The notes below the pieces were generated by a model that ran no database searches, was not told the origin of the DNA, and saw nothing but the letters and a program-made list of their open reading frames with translations. Of a stretch of DNA of 64,000 bases, positions 24,643 to 34,232 are shown piece after piece (within the stretch, counting starts at the first letter, position 1; each line of letters begins with the position of its first letter). The stretch comes from Bacteroidales bacterium. Lineage in GTDB: Bacteria; Bacteroidota; Bacteroidia; Bacteroidales; Paludibacteraceae. The translations under genes and the position numbers were made by a program. The stretch is from the NCBI GenBank assembly GCA_022783865.1, contig JALFYY010000010.1:1-64000 (forward strand), given 5' to 3'.

Positions 24643-26376
24643 TCAGATTCCTAAGGACTTGCGGATATCAGCGACACGGGCAAGCGCATCTGCAGTAGCC
24701 TTTTCGTAATCGGCAGGTGTGGGCATATTGCCCGGAATCTCGAAGTAGAACTTGATTTTCGGTTCTGTTCCGGAGGGACGCACACTCACCTTCAAACCGT
24801 CTTCCATGAAGTACTGGAGGACATTGCTCTTTGCCGGCATTACGAGGTCGGACTCTTTGCCGTCGGTGTACTGCTTGAGGAGTTGGAAGTCTTTGATTGT
24901 TACGACTTTGCTTCCTGCAATTTCCTTTGGCGGATTCTGACGGAAACCAGCCATCATTTGCTGGATTTCCTCGGCGCCTGTTTTACCCGGGCGGACGATA
25001 TTGATGGTGTTCTCTACTTGGAATCCGTATTCCATGTAGATATTCAGCAGATATTCGTACAAAGTCATGCCGTGCTCTTTTGCGTATGCTGCAATCTCAC
25101 AAATCAAGCATATACTTGCAGGGGAATCTTTGTCGCGCACCTTATCATACGGCAAGAAACCGAAGCTCTCTTCGCCGCCACCAATGTATTTATGAGTGCC
25201 CTCCCATTCGCGGATACGGTTAGCAATCCATTTGAAACCTGTGTATTCATCGGTGAGTTCGACTCCCTGACGGTCGGCAATCTTGCGAATCAGTTCGGAG
25301 GTGACGATGGTTTTTACTAAGTACTCGTTGCCCTTGAGTTTGCCTAATGCCTTCATATTGTTGATGATATAGTAGCAGAACATCATACAAGTCTGATTGC
25401 CGTTGATGATGACCCACTCACCTTTGTCGTTGCGGCAAACGATTGCCAAGCGGTCGGCATCAGGGTCGCTGGCGATGACAAGGTCAGCACCGAGTTTGGT
25501 ACCGAGTTGCATGCCCAAAGTCATGGCTTCGGCATTTTCAGGGTTGGGCGAAACTACGGTCGGGAAATTTCCATCGATGACCATTTGCTCGGGCACGACA
25601 TGGATATTCTCGAAACCCCAACTGCGCAAACACATCGGTATGATGACACGTCCAGCCCCATGCAAAGGAGAATAGACGATGTTGAGGTCTTTTTGTTTGA
25701 GGATAACGTTTTGGTCGATGATGAGTGATTTGACAGCCTGCATATAGTCGTAGTCGGTTTCACCACCGATGATTTGGATGAGGTCTTTATCGGGTTCCAT
25801 GAGTACGTCTTTCATGGTTACCTTGTTGACTTCGGCGATGATGCCGGTGTCGTGCGGCGTAAGCACTTGTGCGCCATCCTCCCAATAGGCTTTGTAGCCG
25901 TTATACTCTTTGGGATTGTGGCTTGCCGTAATATTGACGCCCGCCTGGCAACCATAGTGGCGAATAGCGAAACTTACCTCCGGTGTGGGGCGGAGCCCTT
26001 CGAAGAGATAGACCTTGATTCCATTGGCAGAGAAGATATTAGCGACCGTTTCGGCAAAGAGACGGCTATTGTTACGGCAATCGTGACCGACAACAACAGA
26101 GATGTCGTTTTTATCGGGGAAAGCCTTATGGAGATAGTTGGCGAAGCCTTGGGTTGCCATTCCAACGATATATTTGTTCATACGGTTGGTTCCGGGACCC
26201 ATGATGCCACGCAGTCCGCCCGTGCCAAATTCGAGGTCGCGATAGAATGCCTCGATGAGTTCTGTTTTGTCTTCCGCCTCTATCATGGCACGCACTTGTG
26301 CTTGAGTTTCAGCATCATACAAAGGAGTAAGCCACTGTTGTGCCCGCTCGATTACTTGTTTGAGTTCTTCAGTCAT
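24643..26376 (-). CDS. Phospho-sugar mutase (phosphoglucomutase/phosphomannomutase family)
   Basis: This 577-residue alpha-D-phosphohexomutase interconverts hexose 1- and 6-phosphates. Its four-domain signature is complete: active-site serine loop TASHNPKEYNGYK (about residue 144), metal loop DPDADRLAI, sugar-binding loop GGGEESFGF and phosphate-binding loop RPSGTEPKIKFY near the C-terminus. The length fits the long two-specificity group typical of Bacteroidota and Firmicutes rather than the 450-residue ManB group. It is monocistronic, with its own promoter and terminator. The preferred sugar cannot be told from the sequence. Confidence 0.94.
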   Translation of the reverse strand: MTEELKQVIERAQQWLTPLYDAETQAQVRAMIEAEDKTELIEAFYRDLEFGTGGLRGIMGPGTNRMNKYIVGMATQGFANYLHKAFPDKNDISVVVGHDCRNNSRLFAETVANIFSANGIKVYLFEGLRPTPEVSFAIRHYGCQAGVNITASHNPKEYNGYKAYWEDGAQVLTPHDTGIIAEVNKVTMKDVLMEPDKDLIQIIGGETDYDYMQAVKSLIIDQNVILKQKDLNIVYSPLHGAGRVIIPMCLRSWGFENIHVVPEQMVIDGNFPTVVSPNPENAEAMTLGMQLGTKLGADLVIASDPDADRLAIVCRNDKGEWVIINGNQTCMMFCYYIINNMKALGKLKGNEYLVKTIVTSELIRKIADRQGVELTDEYTGFKWIANRIREWEGTHKYIGGGEESFGFLPYDKVRDKDSPASICLICEIAAYAKEHGMTLYEYLLNIYMEYGFQVENTINIVRPGKTGAEEIQQMMAGFRQNPPKEIAGSKVVTIKDFQLLKQYTDGKESDLVMPAKSNVLQYFMEDGLKVSVRPSGTEPKIKFYFEIPGNMPTPADYEKATADALARVADIRKSLGI

Positions 26377-26434
26377 AGCAGTTGAAGTATTAAATTACAG
26401 TTAATAATAATCTTGTTGGTATGATTTGATTAGA

Positions 26435-26466
26435 CAAAGGTAGTGTTTTCCTTGCGAACTTGCAAA
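26435..26466 (-). promoter_or_regulatory. Promoter of the phosphohexomutase gene
   Basis: On the minus strand, TTTG (26463-26466), a 20-base spacer and TACCTTTG (26435-26442). Confidence 0.85.
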
Positions 26467-26555
26467 TTTCCACTGATAAAAAGTAGAAAAGCACGTATTC
26501 ATCGGGAAAATTTGTTTCTATCACAGAGTGGGGAGAAAATATGCATTCTGACGGC

Positions 26556-26590
26556 AAAAATCCCGATGAAATGGAGGAAAACGGCATAAA
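26556..26590. repeat. TCCCGATGAAAT intergenic element, copy 2
   Basis: It matches the element at 7306-7341 in TCCCGATGAAAT and in the following GGAA and ACGG blocks. An inverted TCCCGATGAA lies 54 bases upstream at 26498-26507. Confidence 0.5.
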
Positions 26591-26672
26591 AAGGCAAAGA
26601 TGTACAGCTGTTGGATGCATTTGTTTTTCCTGCAAAATCTGTTTATATCGTGCGTATGTGAGAAATTATTCG

Positions 26673-26680
26673 TATCTTTG
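26673..26680 (+). promoter_or_regulatory. -7 box of the SurA/OstA/DnaG gene train
   Basis: TATCTTTG, 27 bases before the ATG at 26708. The -33 region is weak. Confidence 0.65.
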
Positions 26681-26707
26681 CCGATTAAAGGCACAAAAAC
26701 GGAATAT

Positions 26708-27601
26708 ATGATTCAGACGGTTATGAAAACAGACTTTCGGCATATTGGCATGGTGATTGTAAGTTGCACGCTTATAATGAGTTTGGGTGGGTGTGCATTT
26801 GTGGAGCGTTACCGCATGGGAGATGCGATTGCGACGGTGAACAATCAGTCGCTATATCAGAAAGACATTGATGCTATTACAAAAACAGCTCAGAATCAGG
26901 AAGACAGTGTGAGAATGACTGAAGCATATATCCGGCAATGGGCAACAGATATACTTCTGTATGACAAGGCAAAGAAGCAAACAGGAACGAAAGAGAACAT
27001 TGAGAGATTGGTGGAGGATTATCGCCGCTCGCTGTATGTGCATGAATATGAGAAACAACTGACAGAGCAACGTATGCCGAAAGAGGTAGATAGCGACAGC
27101 ATTCAAGCCTTTTATGACGATAATCCGGAGCGGTTTGTTCTGCGTGAGAGCCTGTTGCAAGGCGTGTTGCTGGTGAAACCTGTTGATGCCCCGATGCCGG
27201 ATAGTTTGCGCTATTGGTTAGGACATATTGAAGAGGGATACTACGAGCAGACAGAAAAATATGCGTATCAGTTTGCCACAGGATACGAACTGTTTACGGA
27301 ACAATGGCAACATGCCAATACAATCTTGCAACGGATACCTATGACATACGCAGATCTAAACAAGGCTATTCAGAAAGAGCAATTGATAGAAAGAACTGAT
27401 TCATCGTACACTTATTTGCTCGGGATTACGCGGTATTGTCTGGAAGGACAGAAAATGCCGATGGAATATGCAGCGCAGAAAATAGAAAAAATACTGTTGG
27501 AACAGCGTCAAGTACAGTTTTTGCAACAGGAAAAAGAAAACATATATAACAATGCAATCAAGTTAGGATATTTGGTGTTCAAAGATGCTAACAAAAAATA
27601 A
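26708..27601 (+). CDS. SurA-N-like periplasmic lipoprotein chaperone
   Basis: This protein of 297 residues (292 if it starts at ATG 26723) has a lipoprotein signal peptide with lipobox SLGGC. A helical region follows that resembles the N-terminal substrate-binding domain of SurA/PrsA-type foldases (DAIATVNNQSLYQKDIDAI, then the DFY/FYDDNPERF segment about residues 135-145). I see no PpiC parvulin domain, so it is probably a chaperone without isomerase activity. It is the first gene of a train with a true SurA-like foldase and an OstA-domain protein. A role in outer-membrane protein assembly is inferred. Confidence 0.78.
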   Translation: MIQTVMKTDFRHIGMVIVSCTLIMSLGGCAFVERYRMGDAIATVNNQSLYQKDIDAITKTAQNQEDSVRMTEAYIRQWATDILLYDKAKKQTGTKENIERLVEDYRRSLYVHEYEKQLTEQRMPKEVDSDSIQAFYDDNPERFVLRESLLQGVLLVKPVDAPMPDSLRYWLGHIEEGYYEQTEKYAYQFATGYELFTEQWQHANTILQRIPMTYADLNKAIQKEQLIERTDSSYTYLLGITRYCLEGQKMPMEYAAQKIEKILLEQRQVQFLQQEKENIYNNAIKLGYLVFKDANKK

Positions 27602-27608
27602 TAACGAC

Positions 27609-28961
27609 ATGAAAAGATTAAGTATATTGTTTGCAGTCAGCATGACGGCCCTTCAAATGTTTGCGCAAGGAGCTGTGATTGACGAGGTGATTTGGGTGGT
27701 AGGCGATGAGGCTATATTGCGTTCGGAAGTGGAAGAAGAACGCCTTAGAGCACAATACGAAGGACAAGAAATACCCGGCGACCCGTATTGCATTATTCCC
27801 GAGCAGATTGCCATACAAAAGCTGTTTTTGCACCAAGCGGAATTGGACTCTATTGAAGTGAGCGAATCCACTGTTGCCAACCAAGTGGAGATGCGGCTTA
27901 ATTATTACATTTCGCAAATCGGCTCAAAGGAAAAGATGGAGGAGTACTTCAGAAAGAGCGAGGCGGAAATGAAGGAAGAAATGGCTACGACAGTGCGTAA
28001 CCAAATGATAATCCAACAGATGCAACAGAAGCTGACGGAGAATATCAATTCTACTCCGGCAGAAATACGGCGTTATTATAACCGTTTGCCGGAAGATTCG
28101 ATACCGACTGTGGCAGCACAAGTGGAAGTGCAAGTAATCAGTTTCGAACCTCCTGTGCCACAGGAAGAAATCGACCGTGTGAAACAACAATTGCGCAGTT
28201 TCACGGAACGCGTGAATTCGGGTTCGGCAGATTTCAGTATGCTTGCCCGTTTGTATTCTGAAGATACGGAAAGTGCGAAACACGGCGGTGAGTTGGGTTT
28301 TGTGGGAAGGGGACAATTGGTTCCTGAATTTGCCGATGCCGCCTTTAATCTGACTGATCCGAAACGCGTGAGCCGAATAGTTGAAACGGAGTACGGATAT
28401 CACATTATCCAATTGATAGAAAAACGCGGTGAACGGGTAAATTGCCGTCACATATTGATGCGCCCCCGCATTTCGTCAGACGACAAAGTGGCGGCACTCA
28501 ACAGGTTAGACTCAATCAGCGAACTGATTCGGACGGAAAAGATAACGTTTGAACAGGCGGTGCTGATGTTCTCACAAGACAAGAATTCGGTGATGAATGC
28601 TGGTTTGATGTTGAATGAGAATAGCGGTAGTTCGAAGTTTGAATATCAGGAACTTCCTCCTGAAATTGCACGGCAAATCTATGATATGCAAGTGGGCGAC
28701 ATCAGTAAACCTTTTGTATTGATGGACAAGGTGAAGAACAAAGAGATTTGCGCCATTGTGAAACTGAAATCAAAAACGAGTGTTCACAAAGCCAATCTGG
28801 TGGACGACTATCAGATTATCCGTCAAATGTATGAGGAACAAGAGAAGATGAAGTTTATCAACGAGTGGATAAAAAAGAAACAGCAAGAAACCTATATATC
28901 CATTTCGCCGGAATGGCAGAATTGCGATTTCCAATATCCTCATTGGGTTAAGAAGAATTGA
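27609..28961 (+). CDS. SurA-like peptidyl-prolyl cis-trans isomerase
   Basis: This 450-residue periplasmic foldase has a signal peptide (MKRLSILFAVSMTALQMFAQ), a SurA N-terminal domain (VIDEVIWVVGDEAILRSEVE onwards, residues 22-165) and two parvulin-type domains. The first is well conserved (LARLYSEDTESAKHGGELGFVGRGQLVPEF); the second (NCRHILMRPR, FSQDKNSVMNAGLM) is more diverged. It should escort outer-membrane proteins across the periplasm. The start at 27609 is 8 bases after the upstream stop. Its TGA overlaps the TTG start of the OstA-like gene. Confidence 0.9.
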   Translation: MKRLSILFAVSMTALQMFAQGAVIDEVIWVVGDEAILRSEVEEERLRAQYEGQEIPGDPYCIIPEQIAIQKLFLHQAELDSIEVSESTVANQVEMRLNYYISQIGSKEKMEEYFRKSEAEMKEEMATTVRNQMIIQQMQQKLTENINSTPAEIRRYYNRLPEDSIPTVAAQVEVQVISFEPPVPQEEIDRVKQQLRSFTERVNSGSADFSMLARLYSEDTESAKHGGELGFVGRGQLVPEFADAAFNLTDPKRVSRIVETEYGYHIIQLIEKRGERVNCRHILMRPRISSDDKVAALNRLDSISELIRTEKITFEQAVLMFSQDKNSVMNAGLMLNENSGSSKFEYQELPPEIARQIYDMQVGDISKPFVLMDKVKNKEICAIVKLKSKTSVHKANLVDDYQIIRQMYEEQEKMKFINEWIKKKQQETYISISPEWQNCDFQYPHWVKKN

Positions 28962-30688
28962 AAAAGACACGTTACATATTGCTCTTTGCTTTTTGCTTGC
29001 TATCATTGCTTATGATGGCACAGCAAGAAACATTAGTGTATTTGGAACATTGCGATTTCTTGTCGTTTGACGAAGAACAACACCCTGATGCGCAGTTGCT
29101 TAAAGGCAATGTACAATTCAGGCACGAAGATGCGTTGATGTTTTGCGATAGTGCGTATTTCTATGAGAAAAGCAATTCGTTAGACGCTTTCGGCAATATA
29201 CGGTTTGTACAAGGCGACACATTGTTCGGATATGGCGATGTGCTTTATTACGACGGCAATACAAAGTTTGCACGACTGAGAAATCATGTGAAACTGGTGC
29301 ATATCAACACAATACTGACTACCGAGCAACTGAACTACGATCGAAAGCAAGATTTGGCATACTACTTTACGGGTGGAACAATAGAGGATGAAGTGAACAC
29401 ATTGACATCGACTTGGGGGCAATATACTCCTCCGAACAAGCAAGCCGTATTCAAAACCAATGTGCGTTTGACGAACGAGAATTTCACCCTTACTGCCGAT
29501 ACGCTCAAATACAATACGGAAAGCAATATAGCAGATTTGGTCGGACCGACTGAGATTGTTTATCAAGGTGAAACGACCATTTTTTCGACCTTGGGTTGGT
29601 ACAACACTAAAACCGAAGAATCGAAACTGCTGCAGGACGCAAAGATTGTTCATACTGAAGGCAAAACGCTGACAGGCGATACTATATTTTATAATAAAGC
29701 CATTGGATACGGGCGTGTGGTAAACAATATGGTGATGACCGATTCTGTCAGGAAACTGACGCTTACGGGCAATTATGGTGAGATGTATGAAGATGGCAAA
29801 CGGGGCTATGCTACTGACAGTGCTTTGTTTACGGATTGGTCGAGCGAGGATTATATCTATATGCACGCCGATTCGCTTTTTACGGAGGAAGTGCCGTACC
29901 GGATATATTCATTGATAGAGCGAGACAGTGTGTTGATAGACAGTATATTGACCTATCAGACACCGGATACTTTATGGCAAGATACCACCTATCAGCAAGC
30001 GCGGGCATTTTACGGAGTCCGTGTTTTCAAAAGCGATATGCAAGCGGTATGCGATTCGTTGGTATATAATTTCCGGGATTCGGTTGTGATGCTCTTCGGG
30101 AAACCCATTTGCTGGAATAACGACAACCAGGTTTCTGCCGATTTAATCAATATCTATATGAAAGATTCCACCGTTGATTATGCCCACGGAATAGGTGCCG
30201 CTATTGCTATCAAGCAGGAATCGTTTACGCAGTTTGACCAGTTGTCGGGCAAGGAGATATTTGCTTATATACGCGATGGAGAGATGAAACAGATTGATGT
30301 GAACGGCAATGCGGAAACCGTGTTTTACCCACGGGAGGACGATGGCAGTATCATTGGGGTAAACAAGACACAAAGCAGTTATGTGAAGATATATTTGGAA
30401 GATCAGAAGATTCACCATATTGTTTTTACGGCTGCTACGTCGGGCAATATGTATCCTTTGGATAGTATCTCGCCCGGTGATCAGCGACTGGGCAATTTCT
30501 TTTGGGCGGAGCAAGAACGCCCGATGGTGCCGGGTGATGTATTTGCACGACCTCAAAGAGCCAATCGCCCGAAAACGGAAGGATTAAGCGCAATCGACAA
30601 CGAGAAAAAAGACGCAACAGAAGAACCAACGACCAACAAACGTCGCAACAGACGGAACAACAGAAATAATAACAATAAAAAACAATAA
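28958..30688 (+). CDS. OstA/LptA-domain periplasmic protein
   Basis: This 576-residue secreted protein has a signal peptide (MKKTRYILLFAFCLLSLLMMAQ) and repeated beta-jellyroll segments of the LptA/OstA type. Examples are LKGNVQFRHEDALMFCDSAYFY, then FTLTADTLKYNTESNIADLVGPTEIV, and TLTGDTIFYNKAIGYGRV. The C-terminus is an Arg/Asn/Lys-rich tail (about residues 550-576). LptA-like folds carry lipopolysaccharide across the periplasm; this long form is characteristic of Bacteroidota. The start must be the TTG at 28958, overlapping the surA stop as TTGA, because the next ATG lies inside the signal peptide. Confidence 0.86.
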   Translation: MKKTRYILLFAFCLLSLLMMAQQETLVYLEHCDFLSFDEEQHPDAQLLKGNVQFRHEDALMFCDSAYFYEKSNSLDAFGNIRFVQGDTLFGYGDVLYYDGNTKFARLRNHVKLVHINTILTTEQLNYDRKQDLAYYFTGGTIEDEVNTLTSTWGQYTPPNKQAVFKTNVRLTNENFTLTADTLKYNTESNIADLVGPTEIVYQGETTIFSTLGWYNTKTEESKLLQDAKIVHTEGKTLTGDTIFYNKAIGYGRVVNNMVMTDSVRKLTLTGNYGEMYEDGKRGYATDSALFTDWSSEDYIYMHADSLFTEEVPYRIYSLIERDSVLIDSILTYQTPDTLWQDTTYQQARAFYGVRVFKSDMQAVCDSLVYNFRDSVVMLFGKPICWNNDNQVSADLINIYMKDSTVDYAHGIGAAIAIKQESFTQFDQLSGKEIFAYIRDGEMKQIDVNGNAETVFYPREDDGSIIGVNKTQSSYVKIYLEDQKIHHIVFTAATSGNMYPLDSISPGDQRLGNFFWAEQERPMVPGDVFARPQRANRPKTEGLSAIDNEKKDATEEPTTNKRRNRRNNRNNNNKKQ

Positions 30689-30692
30689 GGAT

Positions 30693-31412
30693 ATGAAACG
30701 GCTTTGGTCAGCATTAATATTGGTATTGATGGTTGGCAGTGTATGTGCACAGCAACAATCATTGGGTGTGGAAATCGGTTTTACACAACCTGTTTTGCGA
30801 GAGAACCCGGCAACGGAGAAGAAGAAACTGCCGAATGTGACGACACTGAACGGAATGAAAGTGGGATTGGTGTATGATGCTACTCTCATCAAGGGATTCG
30901 GTTTCCGTTTGGGTGTGAACTACACTTTGGGAGGCAATCAGAGCAAATGGATATCTTCCAACCCGATGGCATTGGCAGAAAAGACGCGGGAAAAGAATAT
31001 GATGCACACTATTGAAATCCCTATCGACTGGCAATATAAATTCACGATTGCCAAAGAAACATATCTGATTCTATATACGGGACCTGCACTGCAATATACA
31101 TTTGCGTTTGACAAAACCACACAGACTAAAAACGAATTGTTAGGTACTGAATCTTCCACTAAGGTTAATCACTATAGTGTTGATAGAGATGAAGATGGTA
31201 AGCAAGACTATTCTCCTTTCAACATCACTTGGGGCGTAGGAGCGGGATTCCAGTATAAGAATTACTATCTGCGTGGCGGCTACGATTTTGGTATCATCAA
31301 CCACTATAAAGACCGCTTTTATAACTCATCTATTGAGTCGCAAGAATATAAGATGAACGGGCGTTTCGACCAATGGTCGATTAAACTCGGTATCTATTTC
31401 TTGAACTTCTAA
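30693..31412 (+). CDS. Outer-membrane beta-barrel protein (PorT-like)
   Basis: This 239-residue protein has a signal peptide ending VCAQ and alternating amphipathic strands typical of an eight-stranded outer-membrane barrel (strands such as SLGVEIGFTQPVL, GFGFRLGVNYTLGG and WSIKLGIYFLNF). The C-terminal aromatic residue suits insertion by the BAM machinery. It is 4 bases behind the OstA-like gene and 21 ahead of dnaG. PorT is a T9SS barrel of similar size, but the match is only at fold level. Confidence 0.75.
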   Translation: MKRLWSALILVLMVGSVCAQQQSLGVEIGFTQPVLRENPATEKKKLPNVTTLNGMKVGLVYDATLIKGFGFRLGVNYTLGGNQSKWISSNPMALAEKTREKNMMHTIEIPIDWQYKFTIAKETYLILYTGPALQYTFAFDKTTQTKNELLGTESSTKVNHYSVDRDEDGKQDYSPFNITWGVGAGFQYKNYYLRGGYDFGIINHYKDRFYNSSIESQEYKMNGRFDQWSIKLGIYFLNF

Positions 31413-31433
31413 ACGGTTGAACTGCTGCAAGGT

Positions 31434-33431
31434 ATGATTACCAACGAGACTATCGATCGCATCTACAACACTGCCCGCATTGAGGAAGTGATATCCGACT
31501 ATGTCACTTTGCATCGCCGTGGTGCGAACTTGATAGGGCTTTGTCCGTTCCATGATGAAAAGACAGGTTCGTTCACTGTTTCCCCTGCCAAAGGCATTTA
31601 CAAATGTTTCGGTTGCGGCAAATCTGGAACGGTGGTCAATTTCGTGATGGAACACGAGAATTGTTCCTATGCAGAGGCATTGCGAACCATTGCCCGACGG
31701 TATAATATTGAGGTGGTGGAAACCCAAATGACGGATGAAGAAAAGGAGAAACAAGACCAACGGGAGTCGCTTTTCAAAGTCAACGAATGGGCAAACAATT
31801 GGTTTCAGAACCAATTGTGGACAACCGCTGACGGACAGAACATAGGGCTTGGTTATTTCTACTCCCGCAAACTGCGGGAGGATATTGTGCGCAAGTTCCA
31901 ATTGGGGTATGCGCCCGACAAAAACCTTTTATATACAGAAGCCCAAGCGGCGGGGTATCAGAAAGAGTTTCTGGTACAAACGGGTCTGTGTGGCGAAAGC
32001 GAGAAGAATGACCGGCTATACGATCGTTTCCGTGACCGTGTGATATTCCCAATCCACAACGTCTCTGGTAAGATAGTGGGTTTTGCAGGACGTATCCTCA
32101 AGCAGAAAGAGCATGTGGGGAAATACGTAAATTCTCCTGAATCAATCATCTATAGCAAGAGCAACGAACTTTACGGACTCTTTTTTGCCAAGCAGAGTAT
32201 CGCCAAACAGCAATGTTGCTACTTGGTGGAAGGGCAAATGGATGTCATTTCGATGCACCAGGCTGGTATTGAGAATGTGGTTTCATCGGGTGGCACTGCG
32301 CTTACTTCACAGCAAATCCGTTTGTTGCACCGCTTTACGAACAACGTGACAATATTGTACGACGGCGATAGTGCAGGCATACATGCCGCCTTGCGTGGTA
32401 TTGATATGTTTCTGGCGCAGGGCTTGAATATAAAAGTCGTTCTGTTGCCTGACGGCGAAGACCCTGATTCGTTTGCGCATAAGATGAATGCCTCGGAGTT
32501 TATTGAGTTCATCCAATCGCACCAGCAGGATTTTATCCGTTTCAAAGCCGACTTGTTGATGCACGATGTGGAGAATGACCCGAATCGCCTGAGTGCCGTT
32601 ATCAAAGATGTGGTTACCTCTATTTCCGTTATTCCCGACCATATTTCACGCGAGGTGTATATCAAAGACTGCAGTCAATTGATGGGGATGCCTGTCGATG
32701 TGTTGCATAAAGAGGTGGACGAACTGAATCGGCAACGTTACTACGAAACACAAAGGACAAAGAAAAACCAAGTAACCAATAATCCGACCGAACCATCTGC
32801 AGAACAAGATTCTACCGTTGCCGCCATGCCTTCGAAAGCATCGGAAAGCGAACAACTGCAGATACGCCTGGGCAACAATCAGCGCAATCTTTTGCAAACC
32901 ATTGTAAAATACGGAGAAAAGCCGCTTTATGCTATGCCCGACGGGCAACTGTTGAGCGTTGGAGCTTATATTCTGCAGGATTTGCAGAGCGAAGGGATCG
33001 ATTTCCATGAGAATCCCGTCTATGCCCGCATGCTTACTGAATATAGCAAGCATCTGTCTGATACAGAGTTTGTTGCGGAGAGATTCTTCAAGTTCAATGC
33101 CGACCCGGAAATCAGTGCGCTTGCCAGTGACTTGATTGCAGAACGCTATCAACTGAGCAAGATTCATGGCAAAAAGAGTATCTCCGAAAACATACAGGTA
33201 GAGGAAAAAATTGTCGGCGAAGAAGACAAACTGCCGGAAATTGTCCCGCACCTGCTTAATGAACTCAAACTAACCATCATTACCATTGAAATTCTGAAAA
33301 CCAAACAGGCCATGACCGAACTGCAACAATCAAGCGATATTGCCGCAATCACACAACTCATGCGCAATCTGCAAGAGCAGAAGGATATACAGCAACTCCT
33401 CTGTAAGGCACTCGGTATCACTTATTTATAA
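31434..33431 (+). CDS. dnaG: DNA primase
   Basis: This 665-residue enzyme makes RNA primers for replication. It has an N-terminal CHC2 zinc finger (Cys37, His40, Cys58, Cys61 in CPFH and CFGCG), an RNA-polymerase core with SPESIIYSKSNELYGL and the Toprim acidic motifs VEGQMDVI and YDGDSAG. A C-terminal helicase-interaction domain (about 450-665) follows. DnaG is usually next to rpsU and rpoD; here it lies in an envelope-assembly gene train, 21 bases after a barrel protein gene. Confidence 0.96.
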   Translation: MITNETIDRIYNTARIEEVISDYVTLHRRGANLIGLCPFHDEKTGSFTVSPAKGIYKCFGCGKSGTVVNFVMEHENCSYAEALRTIARRYNIEVVETQMTDEEKEKQDQRESLFKVNEWANNWFQNQLWTTADGQNIGLGYFYSRKLREDIVRKFQLGYAPDKNLLYTEAQAAGYQKEFLVQTGLCGESEKNDRLYDRFRDRVIFPIHNVSGKIVGFAGRILKQKEHVGKYVNSPESIIYSKSNELYGLFFAKQSIAKQQCCYLVEGQMDVISMHQAGIENVVSSGGTALTSQQIRLLHRFTNNVTILYDGDSAGIHAALRGIDMFLAQGLNIKVVLLPDGEDPDSFAHKMNASEFIEFIQSHQQDFIRFKADLLMHDVENDPNRLSAVIKDVVTSISVIPDHISREVYIKDCSQLMGMPVDVLHKEVDELNRQRYYETQRTKKNQVTNNPTEPSAEQDSTVAAMPSKASESEQLQIRLGNNQRNLLQTIVKYGEKPLYAMPDGQLLSVGAYILQDLQSEGIDFHENPVYARMLTEYSKHLSDTEFVAERFFKFNADPEISALASDLIAERYQLSKIHGKKSISENIQVEEKIVGEEDKLPEIVPHLLNELKLTIITIEILKTKQAMTELQQSSDIAAITQLMRNLQEQKDIQQLLCKALGITYL

Positions 33432-33439
33432 CAACCACT

Positions 33440-34207
33440 ATGCTCTTTTCCGAAACCGTATATGGTCCTATCCACAGCCGCCGTTTGGGTATCTCGTTAG
33501 GTGTCAATCTGATGCCAAACGATGCTAAATTGTGTTCTTTCAATTGCTTATACTGCGAGTGTGGTTTCAATCATCCTGTTTTGCACCCGCACTTGCCTGC
33601 AAGAGAAGAAGTCTGGCAAGCCCTGCATGACAAATTGCTCCGACTCCAAAAGGACAATATCACTCCTGATGTAATCACATTTTCGGGCAACGGAGAACCG
33701 ACCATGCACCCTGATTTCCTTGATATTATCAGAGATACATGCTCTCTGCGCAATCAGTATTTTCCTCAGGCAAAGATCGCTGTCTTGAGCAATTCAACCC
33801 AACTCTGCCGGCAGGATGTGGTGGAAGCATTGTGGTTGGTGGACAATCGCATTCTCAAACTCGATTCGGGTATCGATCACACCATGCGGCTGATGGATCA
33901 ACCTGTCAATACTGATCTTACCGTCCGTCGGATTGTGGAATTGTTGCAGCAGTTCGATGGCGATTTCACACTGCAAACTTGTTTCCTGACCGGTGAATAC
34001 AATGGTGAAACCGTCGATAACACTACTGAGGAAGAACTGCAAGCATGGTACAAGCTTGTTCGCGAATTGCATCCCAAGCAAATCATGATGTATGTGATTG
34101 ACCGTCAAACGCCTGTCTCCACTTTGCAGAAAGTGGATTGCGCAACTATGCACCGTATTGCGGCACCGTTGCAGGCAGAAGGCGTCGATGTTGTTATATC
34201 TTGCTGA
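33440..34207 (+). CDS. Radical SAM family protein
   Basis: This 255-residue protein contains CSFNCLYCEC (about residues 32-41), which includes the CxxxCxxC cluster motif that binds the [4Fe-4S] of radical SAM enzymes, and the TFSGNGEPTMHP segment that binds AdoMet. It resembles the small group of radical SAM proteins annotated as wyosine-like or unknown, without a SPASM extension. The reaction is unknown. It is 8 bases behind dnaG, so co-transcribed. Confidence 0.88.
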   Translation: MLFSETVYGPIHSRRLGISLGVNLMPNDAKLCSFNCLYCECGFNHPVLHPHLPAREEVWQALHDKLLRLQKDNITPDVITFSGNGEPTMHPDFLDIIRDTCSLRNQYFPQAKIAVLSNSTQLCRQDVVEALWLVDNRILKLDSGIDHTMRLMDQPVNTDLTVRRIVELLQQFDGDFTLQTCFLTGEYNGETVDNTTEEELQAWYKLVRELHPKQIMMYVIDRQTPVSTLQKVDCATMHRIAAPLQAEGVDVVISC

Positions 34208-34232
34208 TATTCACCCGTCATCGCTCCGACCT

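Larger units (their letters stand above)
26377..26707. other. Divergent intergenic region upstream of the chaperone operon
   Basis: It holds the mutase promoter (26435-26466), an inverted TCCCGATGAA copy (26498-26507), a direct TCCCGATGAAAT element (26556-26590) and the -7 box of the plus-strand operon (26673-26680). I see no gene in it. Confidence 0.7.
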